Source: Aptenodytes patagonicus | Taxonomy: Eukaryota; Chordata; Aves; Sphenisciformes; Spheniscidae | DNA length: 64,000 bases | Direction: 5' to 3' | NCBI RefSeq assembly: GCF_965638725.1 | Contig: NC_134975.1 | Span: 248,001 to 312,000 of the forward strand | Notes under the pieces: generated by a model | The model's input: the letters and a program-made list of their open reading frames with translations, nothing else | Told to the model about the DNA's origin: nothing | Databases searched by the model: none | Part shown: piece by piece, positions 33,825 through 44,968 of the stretch | Position numbering within the stretch: the stretch's first letter is position 1 | Layout: every line of letters starts with the position of its first letter | Made by a program: the position numbers and the translations under genes

Positions 33825-36800
33825 TCAGGCCTCCTTCTGTGGGGCCTTGTCCTGGGGCTGGAGAGGGATCTTCTCTTTGGGGTCATCCGTCTTCTTCCGT
33901 TTGGCCCTGGAGGGAGGAAGAGGAGGAGGAGGAGGGTCTGTGGGGCATGGCGGGACGGAGCGGCCGGAGGCAGGGTGGGAAGCAGCCCACCTTGCGCCAC
34001 GTCCATCCCTCTGTCCAGCCATTCAGCCACTCCTATCGCTCGTTCTTCTGCCAACGCACCCATCCACTTGTCCCTCAACGTACCCGTCTGCCCACCCATC
34101 CAAAACCCCTTCATCTTTCCGTCCGCCTGGCCCTCCGTCCATCAGCCGTCAATCATCCAGCCATCATCCGACCATCACCCATCCGAAACCCCACCCCCCC
34201 TTTGCCTACCAGCCTACCCCTCCACCCGTCAGCGTATCCATCCAGCTGCTCGCCTCTCCGTCCATCCCCCAAATCCAGTCGTTCACCTACCCCTAGCTCC
34301 GTCCGTCCGTCCATCCCCCCCTCCTCCCCCCTCCTGCCACATGCCCACCTGCTCTCCACCTCCTCAATGGTGTCGGGCAGCGGCGTGTTGAGGGTCTCCG
34401 GGAGGAAGCCGGCCGCCACGGCCGCCACCACGGGGGCCACCCCGTAGACGGCGGGGGGCAAGAAGGGGTAGTACTCATCCATCATCTTCACCAGCGGCGC
34501 CACGATGCCACCCACTCGGGCCATGGTGCTGCCAAAGCCCAGCCCGGTCTGCCTGCCGGCGCCGTGGGAGGGGAGGGGTCAACATGGGGCAGGGACCACC
34601 TTGGGGGTGTCATGGGCAGGTGATGGGGGGCGGGGGGACCTGCCCCACTGTGGGGTCATGGGGACGGGTTTTTACCTGATGGGAGTGGGGTAGAGCTCGG
34701 TGGTGTAGAGGAAGACGCAGTTGAAGGAGGCGGAGAGGCAACCCTTGCCGATGACGGCCAGCGCCGTGCGCACCGTCTGCAGCTCTGGGGCAGAGAGAGG
34801 GATGGGGTGGACTCTGCATTCGGGCAGGAGCCACCTCAGGGATGGGGTGATGGTGGGAAGGAGAAGGAAGGGAGGACGGAGGGAGGGAGGGATGGATGGA
34901 TGGATGGATGGATGGATGGATGGATGGATGGATGGATGGATGGATGGATGGATGGATGGATGGATGGATGGAGACATACATGGATGGATGGATGGATGGA
35001 TGGATGGATGGATGGATGGATGGATGGATGGATGGATGGGTAAGTGATTGGCTGGATGGTTGGAGACGTGGATGGATGGTTGGAGACATGGTTGGAGACA
35101 TACATGGATGGATGGATGGATGGATGGAGATGGAGATGGATGGATGGAGATGTGGATGGATGGTTGGAGACATACATGGATGGATGGATGGATGGATGGA
35201 GATGGAGATGGATGGATGGAGATGTGGATGGATGGTTAGAGACATACATGGATGGATGGATGGATGGATGGATGGATGGATGGGTAAGTGATTGGCTGGA
35301 TGGTTGGAGACGTGGATGGATGGTTGGAGACGTGGATGGATGGTTGGAGACATGGTTGGAGACATACATGGATGGATGGATGGACGGACGGACGGACGGA
35401 TGGCTAAGTGGGTGGTGAGATGGTGGGTCGCCATCCTCGGCAATATTCAAAAGCCATCCGGACGGAGTCTTGGGTGACCACCTCTAGGTGGCCCTGCTTG
35501 AGCAGGAGTGTTGGACCAGCTGACCTGCAGAGGTCACTTCCAACCTGAACCATGCTGTGGGTAAGTGGGGGCATGGGTAGGTGGGCGGCGAGAGGGATGG
35601 AGAGATGGATGGATGGAGAGACGAGAGCATGGCTGGAGAGGTCGGTAGGTGCGTCATTCAATGGCTGGAGAAGGGAGGGATGGGTGAAGAGCAAAGCAGA
35701 GTTGTGCGATGGACTGGTGGGAACGTGATTGGCTGGACAGAGCAGTGCAGAAGACCCCCATCACCCCATCGCACCCACCTGTGGAGACAAAGATGTTGGC
35801 AATGATGACTAGCCCCGCCAAGAAGAGGGCCACCATAAGTGACACCCGCCGGCCGATGTAGCTCAGGGAGATGGTCACCACCACTTTGGCCGGGAAGTCA
35901 ACGGCGCCGAAAATCACCTGGATGAGGTAAATGCTGACACCAAAGTTTTGCAGATCCATGGCCAGCCCGTAGTAGGAGAAACTGATGGAGAACCTGGAGC
36001 GGGGCAGAGAGAGACACGGACCTTGTGGTGGCGTGACCTCCCTGGGATGTCACCGCCACATGGGATAGGGCAGGGATCGCAGATGGAGGAGAAGAGGGCT
36101 GCGGTACAGTTGGATTCGATGAGTGTCTGTCCAGCTGTCCATCTTTCCATTCATCCATCTGTACATCTGACCGACTCTCCAACCATCTGTCCCTCTACCC
36201 TTCCATCCATCCTTCCAACTGTCCATCCATCCATCCAACCAACCATCCATCCGTCCATCCATCCATCCACCCTTCCATCCATCCTTCCAACCATCCATCC
36301 TTCCATCCAACCAACCATCCGTCCATCCATCTGTCCATCCATCCGTCCATCCTTCCTTCCTTCCCTCCACCCATCCCTCCAACCATCCATCCCTCCAATT
36401 CTCCACCCACCTCTCCATCCCTCCACCCCCTCGCCCATCCCTCCTCCCTCCTCCTCCTCCCCACCAGACTTCCCCCGCCCAGCCCAGCCCCACCAGACGA
36501 TGGAGAGGCAGAAGAAGATGTGGCGGATGACTGGGGTCCGGACCAGGTCGGAGATGGTGTAGGAGGACTTCAGACCAGCCAACTCCTCCTTCATGTTGGA
36601 CCTCAGGATCTGGGAGAGGGGGAAACGGGAGAGGTTAGCGGGGGACAGGGGTGGGAAACCAAGACCCACCCCGCCCCACCACGAGGCCACCATACCTCCA
36701 CCGTGATCTTCTCCCCTTCCTCCTTTCTCTTGTTAATCCTGGCCACTCGCTGCAGGACCTTCACGGCCCTCTCGGCCTTCCCCGAGAGCACCAGCCAACG

Positions 36801-39103
36801 GGCGGACTCAGCCAACCACCTGCAGTCAGCGAGGGGGAAACTGAGGCACAGAGAGAGCCCCACACGTCCCCCTGGCCTTTCCCCGAGGGACCCAAGCATC
36901 CTACCAGGAGTAGAGGAGGAAGACGAAGAAGGGCAGGGAGACGGTGAGCTGGAGCCAGCGCCAGTGGGGGACAGCGTAGGCCACGCCAGCCAGCAGGATC
37001 TGGCCCAGGGTGTAGGCGAAGCCGGTGATGGCCACGGTGATGGCGCGGTAGGGCGTGGGGATCCACTCCACCACTGCAAGGGACCACGGGGACACGTCTG
37101 ACTCGGTGTTCCCCCCTCTGTGACCCGCCTTGTGAATGTGGCCTCCCCATCATGTCCAGATGCATCCGCACCACAGGGCCCCATCCATGGCCACGGTGAT
37201 GTCCCCATCAGTGACCACTGGGATGTCCCCATCAGCAGCCACAGGGACGTCTCCATCTGCAGAGAGGGGGATGTCCCCAACCATGGCCGTTGGGGACATC
37301 TGCGTCCATGGCCATGGCAATGTCCCCCTCCATGGCCGTGGTGATGTCCACATCCATGGCCATTGGGACACCCATGGCCGTTGGGTCATCCCCATCCACA
37401 GCCGTGCCGATTGTCCCCACCCGGAGCCACGCGGCCATCCTCATCACTGTCCCCAACCATGGTCACTGGGGACACGCGGATCCATGGCGATGTCCCTCTC
37501 CTTGGCCACGGTGACGTCCCCATCCATGGCCACGGTGATGTCCCCACCCATGGCCATTGGGACGTCCCCATCCACGGCCACTGGGTTGTCCCCATCCATG
37601 GCCATGCCGATTGTCCCCGCCCAGCTCCCCGTGGTCGTCCTCATCCCTGTCTCCTCACCCAGGCAGGCGATGCTGAGGCCGAAGCCGGAGAGGGCCATGC
37701 CGCCGGCGAAGCGGAAGACGCAGTAGGACGCGTAGTTGGGGGCGAAGGCCGTGCACGTCCCCATCACCCCCAGCTGCAGGTAGGACCACATCAACATGGC
37801 CTTGCGCCCAAACCTGCAACAGGGAGGCCCTGGGTGCCACTGGGTGCCACTGGGTGATGGTCTGTCCAAACGCCCCGTGGGGAAACTGAGGCACGGGGAG
37901 GGTCCTCTGTTGCCCTTACCTGTCCGAGAGGCCCCCCAGGACCAGGGCGCCCACCAGGACCCCAGCCATGTAGATGGACTGGGCCATCTGCCGGAGCTGC
38001 CGGTAGCTGCAGACGAGGTCCCACTACGGGGACGGGGATGAGTGAGGACGACCTGTCCTCTCCTTCCGCCCATCAGTCCCTCCTCTTTTCTCCTCTCCAT
38101 CTATCCACCTGTTCCACCACCTCCGTCCCACGTCATCCCCACAGCCCCATCTTCCCCGTAAGGCCCCACCTCTACCCCCCCATCTCCACCCGGTTCCACC
38201 TCCATCCCCCCCAACCCCATACGGCTCCACCTCCACCCCCACATCTCCACCCGGTTCCATCTCCATCCCCCCCCAACCCCATACGGCTCCACCTACACCC
38301 CTCCATCTCCACCCGGTTCCATCCCTCCATCCCCGCTCTCCCTGTCCCCACCTTGGAGATGTCGGTGGCCACACGGACACTGTGGTCATCTTCCCACCCT
38401 TCCATCCTCCATCCCTCCCACCTCACCCTCTCCCGTCCCCGTGTCCCCGGCCCCCACCTCGGTGACGATGGTGGCCACGTAGATGCTGCGGTCGTAGTCC
38501 CAGCCGTCGTGGCAGGGCTCGGTGGGCCGGGGACCGGTGCTGCCGTTGGTGGAGGACGAGGCCACATAGCGCCGGCAGGACCCCAGGGTGGCATCGGGGG
38601 GCCCCAGGGTGCCGTTGGACCACCCCAGGGTAGCACCAGCAGGCCCCAGGTGCCATTGGAGGACCCCGAGGTGGCATCAGGCTGGACATGGCTGCCGTCA
38701 GGGGATCCCGGTGTGACGTGGGTGACACCGGGGATGTGGGTGCCATCGGGGGACCCCAGGTTGCCATCAGGGGACCTCAGGGTGGCACCAGGGGACCCCA
38801 AGGTGCCATCAGGAGACCTCAGGATGGCGTTGGAGGACCTCAGGGTGCCATCAGAGGCCGCTGAAGTGCCATCAGGGGTGGCTCCGGGTGGCCCTGGGGT
38901 GGTGCTGGGGACACTCGGGGTGGCACCGGGACCGGGGGTGACGCTGGGGACGTGGCAGCGGTGGGGGGGGGGACGGCGGCGGTGAAGTTCTGCAGCAGGT
39001 TGTGGCTGGCCATGAGGAGGATGGGCACCGCAGCAGCGCCGTCTGCAGCACCTGGAAGCGTCCCCAGCCCCCCGACCTGCGCCAGCACCGCCCCGAACGG
39101 CAT
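33825..39103 (-). CDS. SLC22-family organic anion transporter, copy 3 (distal), exon 1 expanded and frame-disturbed
   Basis: Ten coding exons, minus strand: 39103-38458, 38023-37920, 37813-37659, 37073-36905, 36819-36696, 36609-36494, 35993-35779, 34784-34676, 34552-34349, 33906-33825. Exons 2-9 match copy 2 in length base for base. Motifs are [61 protein letters not shown] and [13 protein letters not shown], with a tail [16 protein letters not shown] and final QKEA. Exon 1 is 646 nt against 366-378 in the paralogues, because a 24-nt-type repeat reading [13 protein letters not shown]-like peptides sits in the loop before CRRY. Reading breaks occur in exon 1: a compensating +1/-1 pair in helix 1, one at a 10-C run, and one after SSNGT. 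The exon ends correctly with [21 protein letters not shown] split from its donor. Either sequencing errors in GC-rich DNA or a decaying gene would explain this. The noncoding 5' exon lies at about 41375-41341. Confidence 0.88.
34885..35425. repeat. GGAT tetranucleotide satellite in intron 7 of SLC22 copy 3
   Basis: Pure GGAT runs (34890-35040) are followed by a higher-order unit with GGTTGGAGACATACATGGAT. Confidence 0.95.
35440..35563 (+). mobile_element. CR1 LINE 3' fragment in intron 7 of SLC22 copy 3
   Basis: The run AATATTCAAAAGCCATCCGG, then GGTGGCCCTGCTTGAGCAGG and AGAGGTCACTTCCAACCTGA, matches the conserved 3' UTR of avian CR1 elements. It is truncated at both ends and diverged, so old. 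Confidence 0.85.
36125..36450. repeat. CCATCC satellite in intron 6 of SLC22 copy 3
   Basis: CCATCCATCCTTCCAACCAT units, in opposite strand sense to the GGAT array of the next intron. Confidence 0.9.
37165..37625. repeat. 24-bp ATGGCCACGGTGATGTCCCC repeat in intron 3 of SLC22 copy 3
   Basis: About 19 diverged units fill the intron between exons 4 and 3. Confidence 0.88.
38095..38345. repeat. CCACCTCCATCCCC repeat in intron 1 (coding) of SLC22 copy 3
   Basis: Units around CCATCTCCACCCGGTTCCA, about 35-57 bp, in the intron 38024-38457. Confidence 0.8.
38575..38890 (-). repeat. 24-bp-class coding minisatellite inside exon 1 of SLC22 copy 3
   Basis: On the + strand, units of the type GGGGACCTCAGGGTGGCACC recur. 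On the coding strand they read as [16 protein letters not shown] and SPDGNLGS. They lie between the helix-1 [10 protein letters not shown] segment and the conserved CRRYV. Confidence 0.8.
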
Positions 39104-39164
39104 CCTGGGGTGCGGGGACACCGTCACCCGCGGGGGACACCGTCGGACACAGGGACACCGCTGG

Positions 39165-39800
39165 ACACGAGGGCATGGGGAACACCATCACTCATGGGGA
39201 CACCATGACTCATGGGGAACACCATCACTCATGGGGACACCATCACTCATGGGGACACCATCACCCGTTGGGACACCGTCAACCAAAGGGACACCGTCAA
39301 CCACAGGGACACCGTCGGACACAGGGACACCTCGGACACAGGGACACCGTCGGACACAGGGACACCGGGCATGGGGAACACCATCACCCATTGGGACACC
39401 ACCACCCATGGGGACACCACCACCCGTTGGGACTCTGTCACCCACAGGGACACTGTCACCCATGGGAACAGCGTCAGGACACACCAGGCTATGGGGAACA
39501 CCATCACCCACAGGGACCCCGTCACCCATTGGGAAACCATCACCCACGGGGACACTGTCGGACACAGGGACACCGGAGCATGGGGAACACCATCACCCAT
39601 GGGGACACCACCACCCACTGGGACAGTCATCCACAGGGACACCATCACCCATGGGGACACCACCACCCATTGGGACAGTCATCCACAGGGACACCATCAC
39701 CCATGGGGACACCACCACCCATTGGGACAATCATTCACAGGGATGCCATCACCCACAGGGACACCACCACAGGGACACCGCCACCCACGGGGGACGTGAG
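39165..39800. repeat. GGGGACACCATCACCCATGG repeat, 5' intron of SLC22 copy 3
   Basis: About 30 units of 18-22 bp, in the intron upstream of the first coding exon. Confidence 0.9.
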
Positions 39801-40039
39801 CGTTGGGTGGACATGGGTCAGACACCAGCAGGAGCGTCGAGATGGGGGACAGGGGACACAGGGACGGGGACAAGGACATGGGGACATGGGGCACAGGACC
39901 ATGGTGGCACGGGTCAGACATGGGGGAGGGGACACAGGGACGGGGACACGGGGCAGGCGCAAGGAGAGGGACTGCGGGGGACACAGCAGGGGGGACGTGG
40001 TGACCACCAAGGACACGGATCAGATGGGGACGGTCACCA

Positions 40040-41300
40040 CTTGCGTCACATGTCCCCAACCCCTCCCGATGTCCCCATCCCCTCCCAGCGTGTCCCTGTC
40101 CCTGCTCCACCTCGGCCCGGCTCCCTGGGGACGGGGACATCCGGCCAGCTGTGACCCCCGTGTCCCCAAGGTGAAGGGTCCTCCTCTGATGTCCCCAGCA
40201 CGTCCTGGTCCCGTGTCCCCTGGTCCCCAGGGCACCCCCCGTCCCCTCTCCAAAGTCCCCATCCCCTCAACGTCCCAAACCCATCCCCATGTACCCTCTT
40301 CTCATGTCCCCAGTGTCCCCTGGTCCCCAACCCCTCCTCGAGGTCCCCAACCCCTTGACGTCCACCTTGTGTCACCAACACATCCCATGGCCCTCTGTGA
40401 TGTCCCCGACCTGCCCCGCTCCCTGGTCCCCCTCAACGTCCCCAACCTGTCCCCAACTTGTCCTCACATGCTAGTCCAATGTCTCCTGCCCTCCCTGATG
40501 TCCCCAACCTGTCCCACACCCCCACCATGCTCCTCAATGTCCCCTCCATGACATCCCCAACCTGTCCCACTGTCCCCTCCACGATGTCCTCAACTCGCCC
40601 ACGTCCCCTTCGCAATGCCCCCAACCTGTCCTGATGTCCCCAACCCATCCAATGTCCCCACCATATCCCTCAGGGCCCCCAAGCTGTCCCAGTCCCCTCT
40701 CTGGTGTCCCCAACCCATCCCACGTCCCCTCCACAATGTCCCCAACCTGTCCCGCTGTCCCAACCCACCCCCATGTCCCCACCATGCCCCTCCTCAAGCT
40801 TTCCCCACTGTCCCCTTTCTGATGTCCCCGACCCATCCCAGGTCCCCTCCGCCATGTCCCCAACCTGTCCCGCTGTCCCCAACCCATCCCACCTCCCTCC
40901 GACATGTCCCCAACCTGTCCCGCTGTCCCCAACCCACCCCACGTCCCCTCCGCGATGTCCCCAACCTGTCCCGCTGTCCCCAACCCACCCCACGTCCCCT
41001 CCGCGATGTCCCCAACCTGTCCGCTGTCCCCAACCCATCCCACCTCCCCTCCCGACATGTCCCCAACCTGTCCTGCTGTCCCCAACCCATCCCACCTCCC
41101 CTCCACCATGTCCCCAACCTGTCCTGCTGTCCCCAACCCATCCCACCTCCCCTCCACCATGTCCCCAACCTGTCCTGCTGTCCCCAACCCATCCCAGGTC
41201 CCCTCCACCATGTCCCCAACCTGTCCCGCTGTCCCCAACCCACCCCACGTCCCCCACCATGCCCCTCAGGGTCCCCACCCTGTCCCGCTCTCCCCTCCGC
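40040..41300. repeat. about 51-bp CCCCAACCTGTCCCGCTGTC repeat, 5' intron of SLC22 copy 3
   Basis: The most regular part (40850-41260) alternates CCCAACCTGTCC, CCCAACCCATCC and CCTCCACCATGTC at a period near 51-60 bp. Confidence 0.88.
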
Positions 41301-41340
41301 GCTGTCCCCAAGGCGTCCCCCCCCGGCTGCCTGGCGGTAC

Positions 41341-41442
41341 CTGGCCTCCTCGGGGTGACGTCCCCGTCCCCGGGGTCCCCCCCCGCCGGCCGCCGGCCCC
41401 GTTATATAAGGCGAAAAGCGGCTCTTTTGGTTAAAGTGTCAC
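41341..41442 (-). promoter_or_regulatory. promoter and noncoding first exon of SLC22 copy 3
   Basis: On the minus strand, GTGACACTTTAACC (41442-41429, a weaker HNF1-like match) precedes TTATATAA (41409-41402). The start is expected near 41375. A donor CCAG/GTACCG ends the noncoding exon at 41341, and the acceptor lies at 39105 directly before the ATG. A long G run (41457-41490) flanks the promoter. Confidence 0.6.
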
Positions 41443-41579
41443 CGGGATTAGGCCAAGGGGGGGGGGGGGGGGGCGGGGGGGGGGGCGGGGAGGAGGCGGA
41501 TTCCAGCGCCGCAGGCGCCCGGACGCCTGGGGCCACCGGACGCCTGGGTCCCCCCGCCCGCCGGCCCCACACGCGCCTG

Positions 41580-42160
41580 GAGGGGCCTATAGAGCCCCTA
41601 TAGGGTAGGACACCCCCCCCCCCCGCCATGGATCGAGCCCCCAGCCCCCGTAGGGCCCCTCCCGACCCCCTTGTCGGCCCCGCTATAGACCCCAAGTAAC
41701 CCCTACGTGACCCCAATGCTGCCTATAGGGACTCTATAGTTCCCCACAGGCTCCCCCAGGGCCCCTACAGATGCCTATAGCGGCCCATTAGCCCTCTAAG
41801 GATCCCCCCCAGAGCCCCTCCAAAACTTCCCGGGGACCCTATAGAGCGCCTGCAACTCCCTGCCGAGCCCTTCCAAGATGCCCTGCAGGCCTCTATACAT
41901 CCCTTATAGACATCTACAGACCCCTTAAGTGCCCTATAGATCCTTCCAGCCTCCTGTGGACTCCTATAAACCCCATACAGACTCTACAGATTCTCTATAG
42001 ACCCTTACAAAACCATATGACCCCCCCCCCCATATCCCCTATGACCCCATATGGCACCCTGTAGATCCCCTGCGGCACTATAAACCCTCTTAACGGGCTC
42101 CTATAGGCCCCTATGAAGCCCCTCTGGGCTCCTATAGGTCTCTATAACCCCCCTATGAGC
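41580..42160. repeat. CCCTATAG-rich degenerate repeat next to the assembly gap
   Basis: Dozens of CCTATAG, CTATAGA and CCCTATAA words recur every 15-30 bp. No gene was recognised. Confidence 0.8.
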
Positions 42161-42360
42161 NNNNNNNNNNNNNNNNNNNNNNNNNNNNNNNNNNNNNNNN
42201 NNNNNNNNNNNNNNNNNNNNNNNNNNNNNNNNNNNNNNNNNNNNNNNNNNNNNNNNNNNNNNNNNNNNNNNNNNNNNNNNNNNNNNNNNNNNNNNNNNNN
42301 NNNNNNNNNNNNNNNNNNNNNNNNNNNNNNNNNNNNNNNNNNNNNNNNNNNNNNNNNNNN
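42161..42360. other. assembly gap, exactly 200 N
   Basis: The round length indicates a placeholder gap of unknown true size. Long frames that cross it are meaningless. Confidence 0.99.
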
Positions 42361-44968
42361 CCTTTCGTGTGGCAGCAGTCGCTGGACGTTCGCAATTTCC
42401 AAGGTGGGCTCTGGAGGCGGCGCAGACAGCGAGCAGGCAACAACGTCGGCACCCTGAGCTGGCTGGCGAGCCCGGAGCCCCACTGTCTGTGGGCTGTGGA
42501 AGGGCTGCCAAGGGAAGGGCGAGGGCCAGCCACACCTGGCAGCCCCTCGCTCCTTTCGTGTGGCAGCAGTCGCTGGACGTTCGCAATTTCCAAGGTGGGC
42601 TCTGGAGGCGGCGCAGACAGCGAGCAGGCAACAACGTCGGCACCCTGAGCTGGCTGGCGAGCCCGGAGCCCACTGTCTGTGGGGCTGTGGAAGGGCTGCC
42701 AAGGGAAGGCGAGGGCCAGCCACACCTGGCAGCCCTCGCTCCTTTCGTGTGGCAGCAGTCGCTGGACGTTCGCAATTTCCAAGGTGGGCTCTGGAGGCGG
42801 CGCAGACAGCGAGCAGGCAACAACGTCGGCACCCTGAGCTGGCTGGCGAGCCCGGAGCCCCACTGTCTGTGGGGCTGTGGAAGGGCTGCCAAGGGAAGGC
42901 GAGGGCCAGCCACACCTGGCAGCCCTCGCTCCTTTCGTGTGGCAGCAGTCGCTGGACGTTCGCAATTTCCAAGGTGGGCTCTGGAGGCGGCGCAGACAGC
43001 GAGCAGGCAACAACGTCGGCACCCTGAGCTGGCTGGCGAGCCCAGAGCCCCACTGTCTGTGGGGCTGTGAAGGGCTGCCAAGGAAGGCGAGGGCCAGCCA
43101 CACCTGGCAGCCCTCGCTCCTTTCGTGTGCAGCAGTCGCTGGACGTTCGCAATTTCGGAGCTGGGCTCTGGAGGCGGCGCAGACAGCGAGCAGGCAACAA
43201 CGTCGGCACCCTGAGCTGGCTGGCGAGCCCGGAGCCCCACTGTCTGTGGGGCTGTGGAAGGGCTGCCAAGGGAAGGCGAGGGCCAGCCACACCTGGCAGC
43301 CCTCGCTCCTTTCGTGTGGCAGCAGTCGCTGGACGTTCGCAATTTCCAAGGTGGGCTCGGAGGCGGCGCAGACAGCGAGCAGGCAACAACGTCGGCACCC
43401 TGAGCTGGCTGGCGAGCCCGGAGCCCCACTGTCTGTGGGGCTGTGGAAGGGCTGCCAAGGGAAGGCGAGGGCCAGCCACACCTGGCAGCCCTCGCTCCTT
43501 TCGTGTGGCAGCAGTCGCTGGACGTTCGCAATTTCGGAGCTGGGCTCTGGAGGCGGCGCAGACAGCGAGCAGGCAACAACGTCGGCACCCTGAGCTGGCT
43601 GGCGAGCCCGGAGCCCCACTGTCTGTGGGGCTGTGGAAGGGCTGCCAAGGGAAGGCGAGGGCCAGCCACACCTGGCAGCCCTCGCTCCTTTCGTGTGGCA
43701 GCAGTCGCTGGACGTTCGCAATTTCGGAGCTGGGCTCTGGAGGCGGCGCAGACAGCGAGCAGGCAACAACGTCGGCACCCTGAGCTGGCTGGCGAGCCCG
43801 GAGCCCCACTGTCTGTGGGGCTGTGGAAGGGCTGCCAAGGGAAGGCGAGGGCCAGCCACACCTGGCAGCCCTCGCTCCTTTCGTGTGGCAGCAGTCGCTG
43901 GACGTTCGCAATTTCCAAGGTGGCTCTGGAGGCGGCGCAGACAGCGAGCAGGCAACAACGTCGGCACCCTGAGCTGGCTGGCGAGCCCGGAGCCCCACTG
44001 TCTGTGGGGCTGTGGAAGGGCTGCCAAGGGAAGGCGAGGGCCAGCCACACCTGGCAGCCCTCGCTCCTTTCGTGTGGCAGCAGTCGCTGGACGTTCGCAA
44101 TTCCAAGGTGGGCTCTGGAGGCGGCGCAGACAGCGAGCAGGCAACAACGTCGGCACCCTGAGCTGGCTGGCGAGCCCGGAGCCCCACTGTCTGTGGGGCT
44201 GTGGAAGGGCTGCCAAGGGAAGGAGAGGGCCAGCCACACCTGGCAGCCCTCGCTCCTTTCGTGTGGCAGCAGTCGCTGGACGTTCACAATTTCCAAGGTG
44301 GGCTCTGGGAGGCGGCGCAGACAGCGAGCAGGCAACAACGTCGGCACCCTGAGCTGGCTGGCGAGCCCGGAGCCCCACTGTCTGTGGGGCTGTGGAAGGG
44401 CTGCCAAGGGAAGGCGAGGGCCAGCCACACCTGGCAGCCCTCGCTCCTTTCGTGTGGCAGCAGTCGCTGGACGTTCGCAATTTCGGAGCTGGGCTCTGGA
44501 GGTGGCGCAGGCAGCGAGCAGGCAACAACGTCGGCACCCTGAGCTGGCTGGCGAGCCCGGAGCCCCACTGTCTGTGGGGCTGTGGAAGGGCTGCCAAGGG
44601 AAGGCGAGGGCCAGCCACACCTGGCAGCCCTCGCTCCTTTCGTGTGGCAGCAGTCGCTGGACGTTCGCAATTTCGGAGCTGGGCTCTGGAGGCGGCGCAG
44701 ACAGCGAGCAGGCAACAACGTCGGCACCCTGAGCTGGCTGGCGAGCCCGGAGCCCCACTGTCTGTGGGGCTGTGGAAGGGCTGCCAAGGAAGGCGAGGGC
44801 CAGCCACACCTGGCAGCCCTCGCTCCTTTCGTGTGGCAGCAGTCGCTGGACGTTCGCAATTTCGGAGCTGGGCTCTGGAGGCGGCGCAGACAGCGAGCAG
44901 GCAACAACGTCGGCACCCTGAGCTGGCTGGCGAGCCCGGAGCCCCACTGTCTGTGGGGCTGTGGAAGC
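42361..44968. repeat. 190-bp satellite array, about 14 copies
   Basis: The phrase CCTTTCGTGTGGCAGCAGTC recurs every 188-191 bp from 42361 to about 44826. Two variant classes alternate: CAATTTCCAAGGTGGG (9 copies) and CAATTTCGGAGCTGGG (5 copies, the last three consecutive). The array starts at the gap, so its real length is unknown. Its right end breaks off after GGGGCTGTGGAAG. Confidence 0.97.

Noticed and set aside
42361-44968. CRISPR-like or other spaced repeat
   Set aside because: The repeat is contiguous with no unique spacers and lies in a vertebrate genome, so it is satellite DNA.
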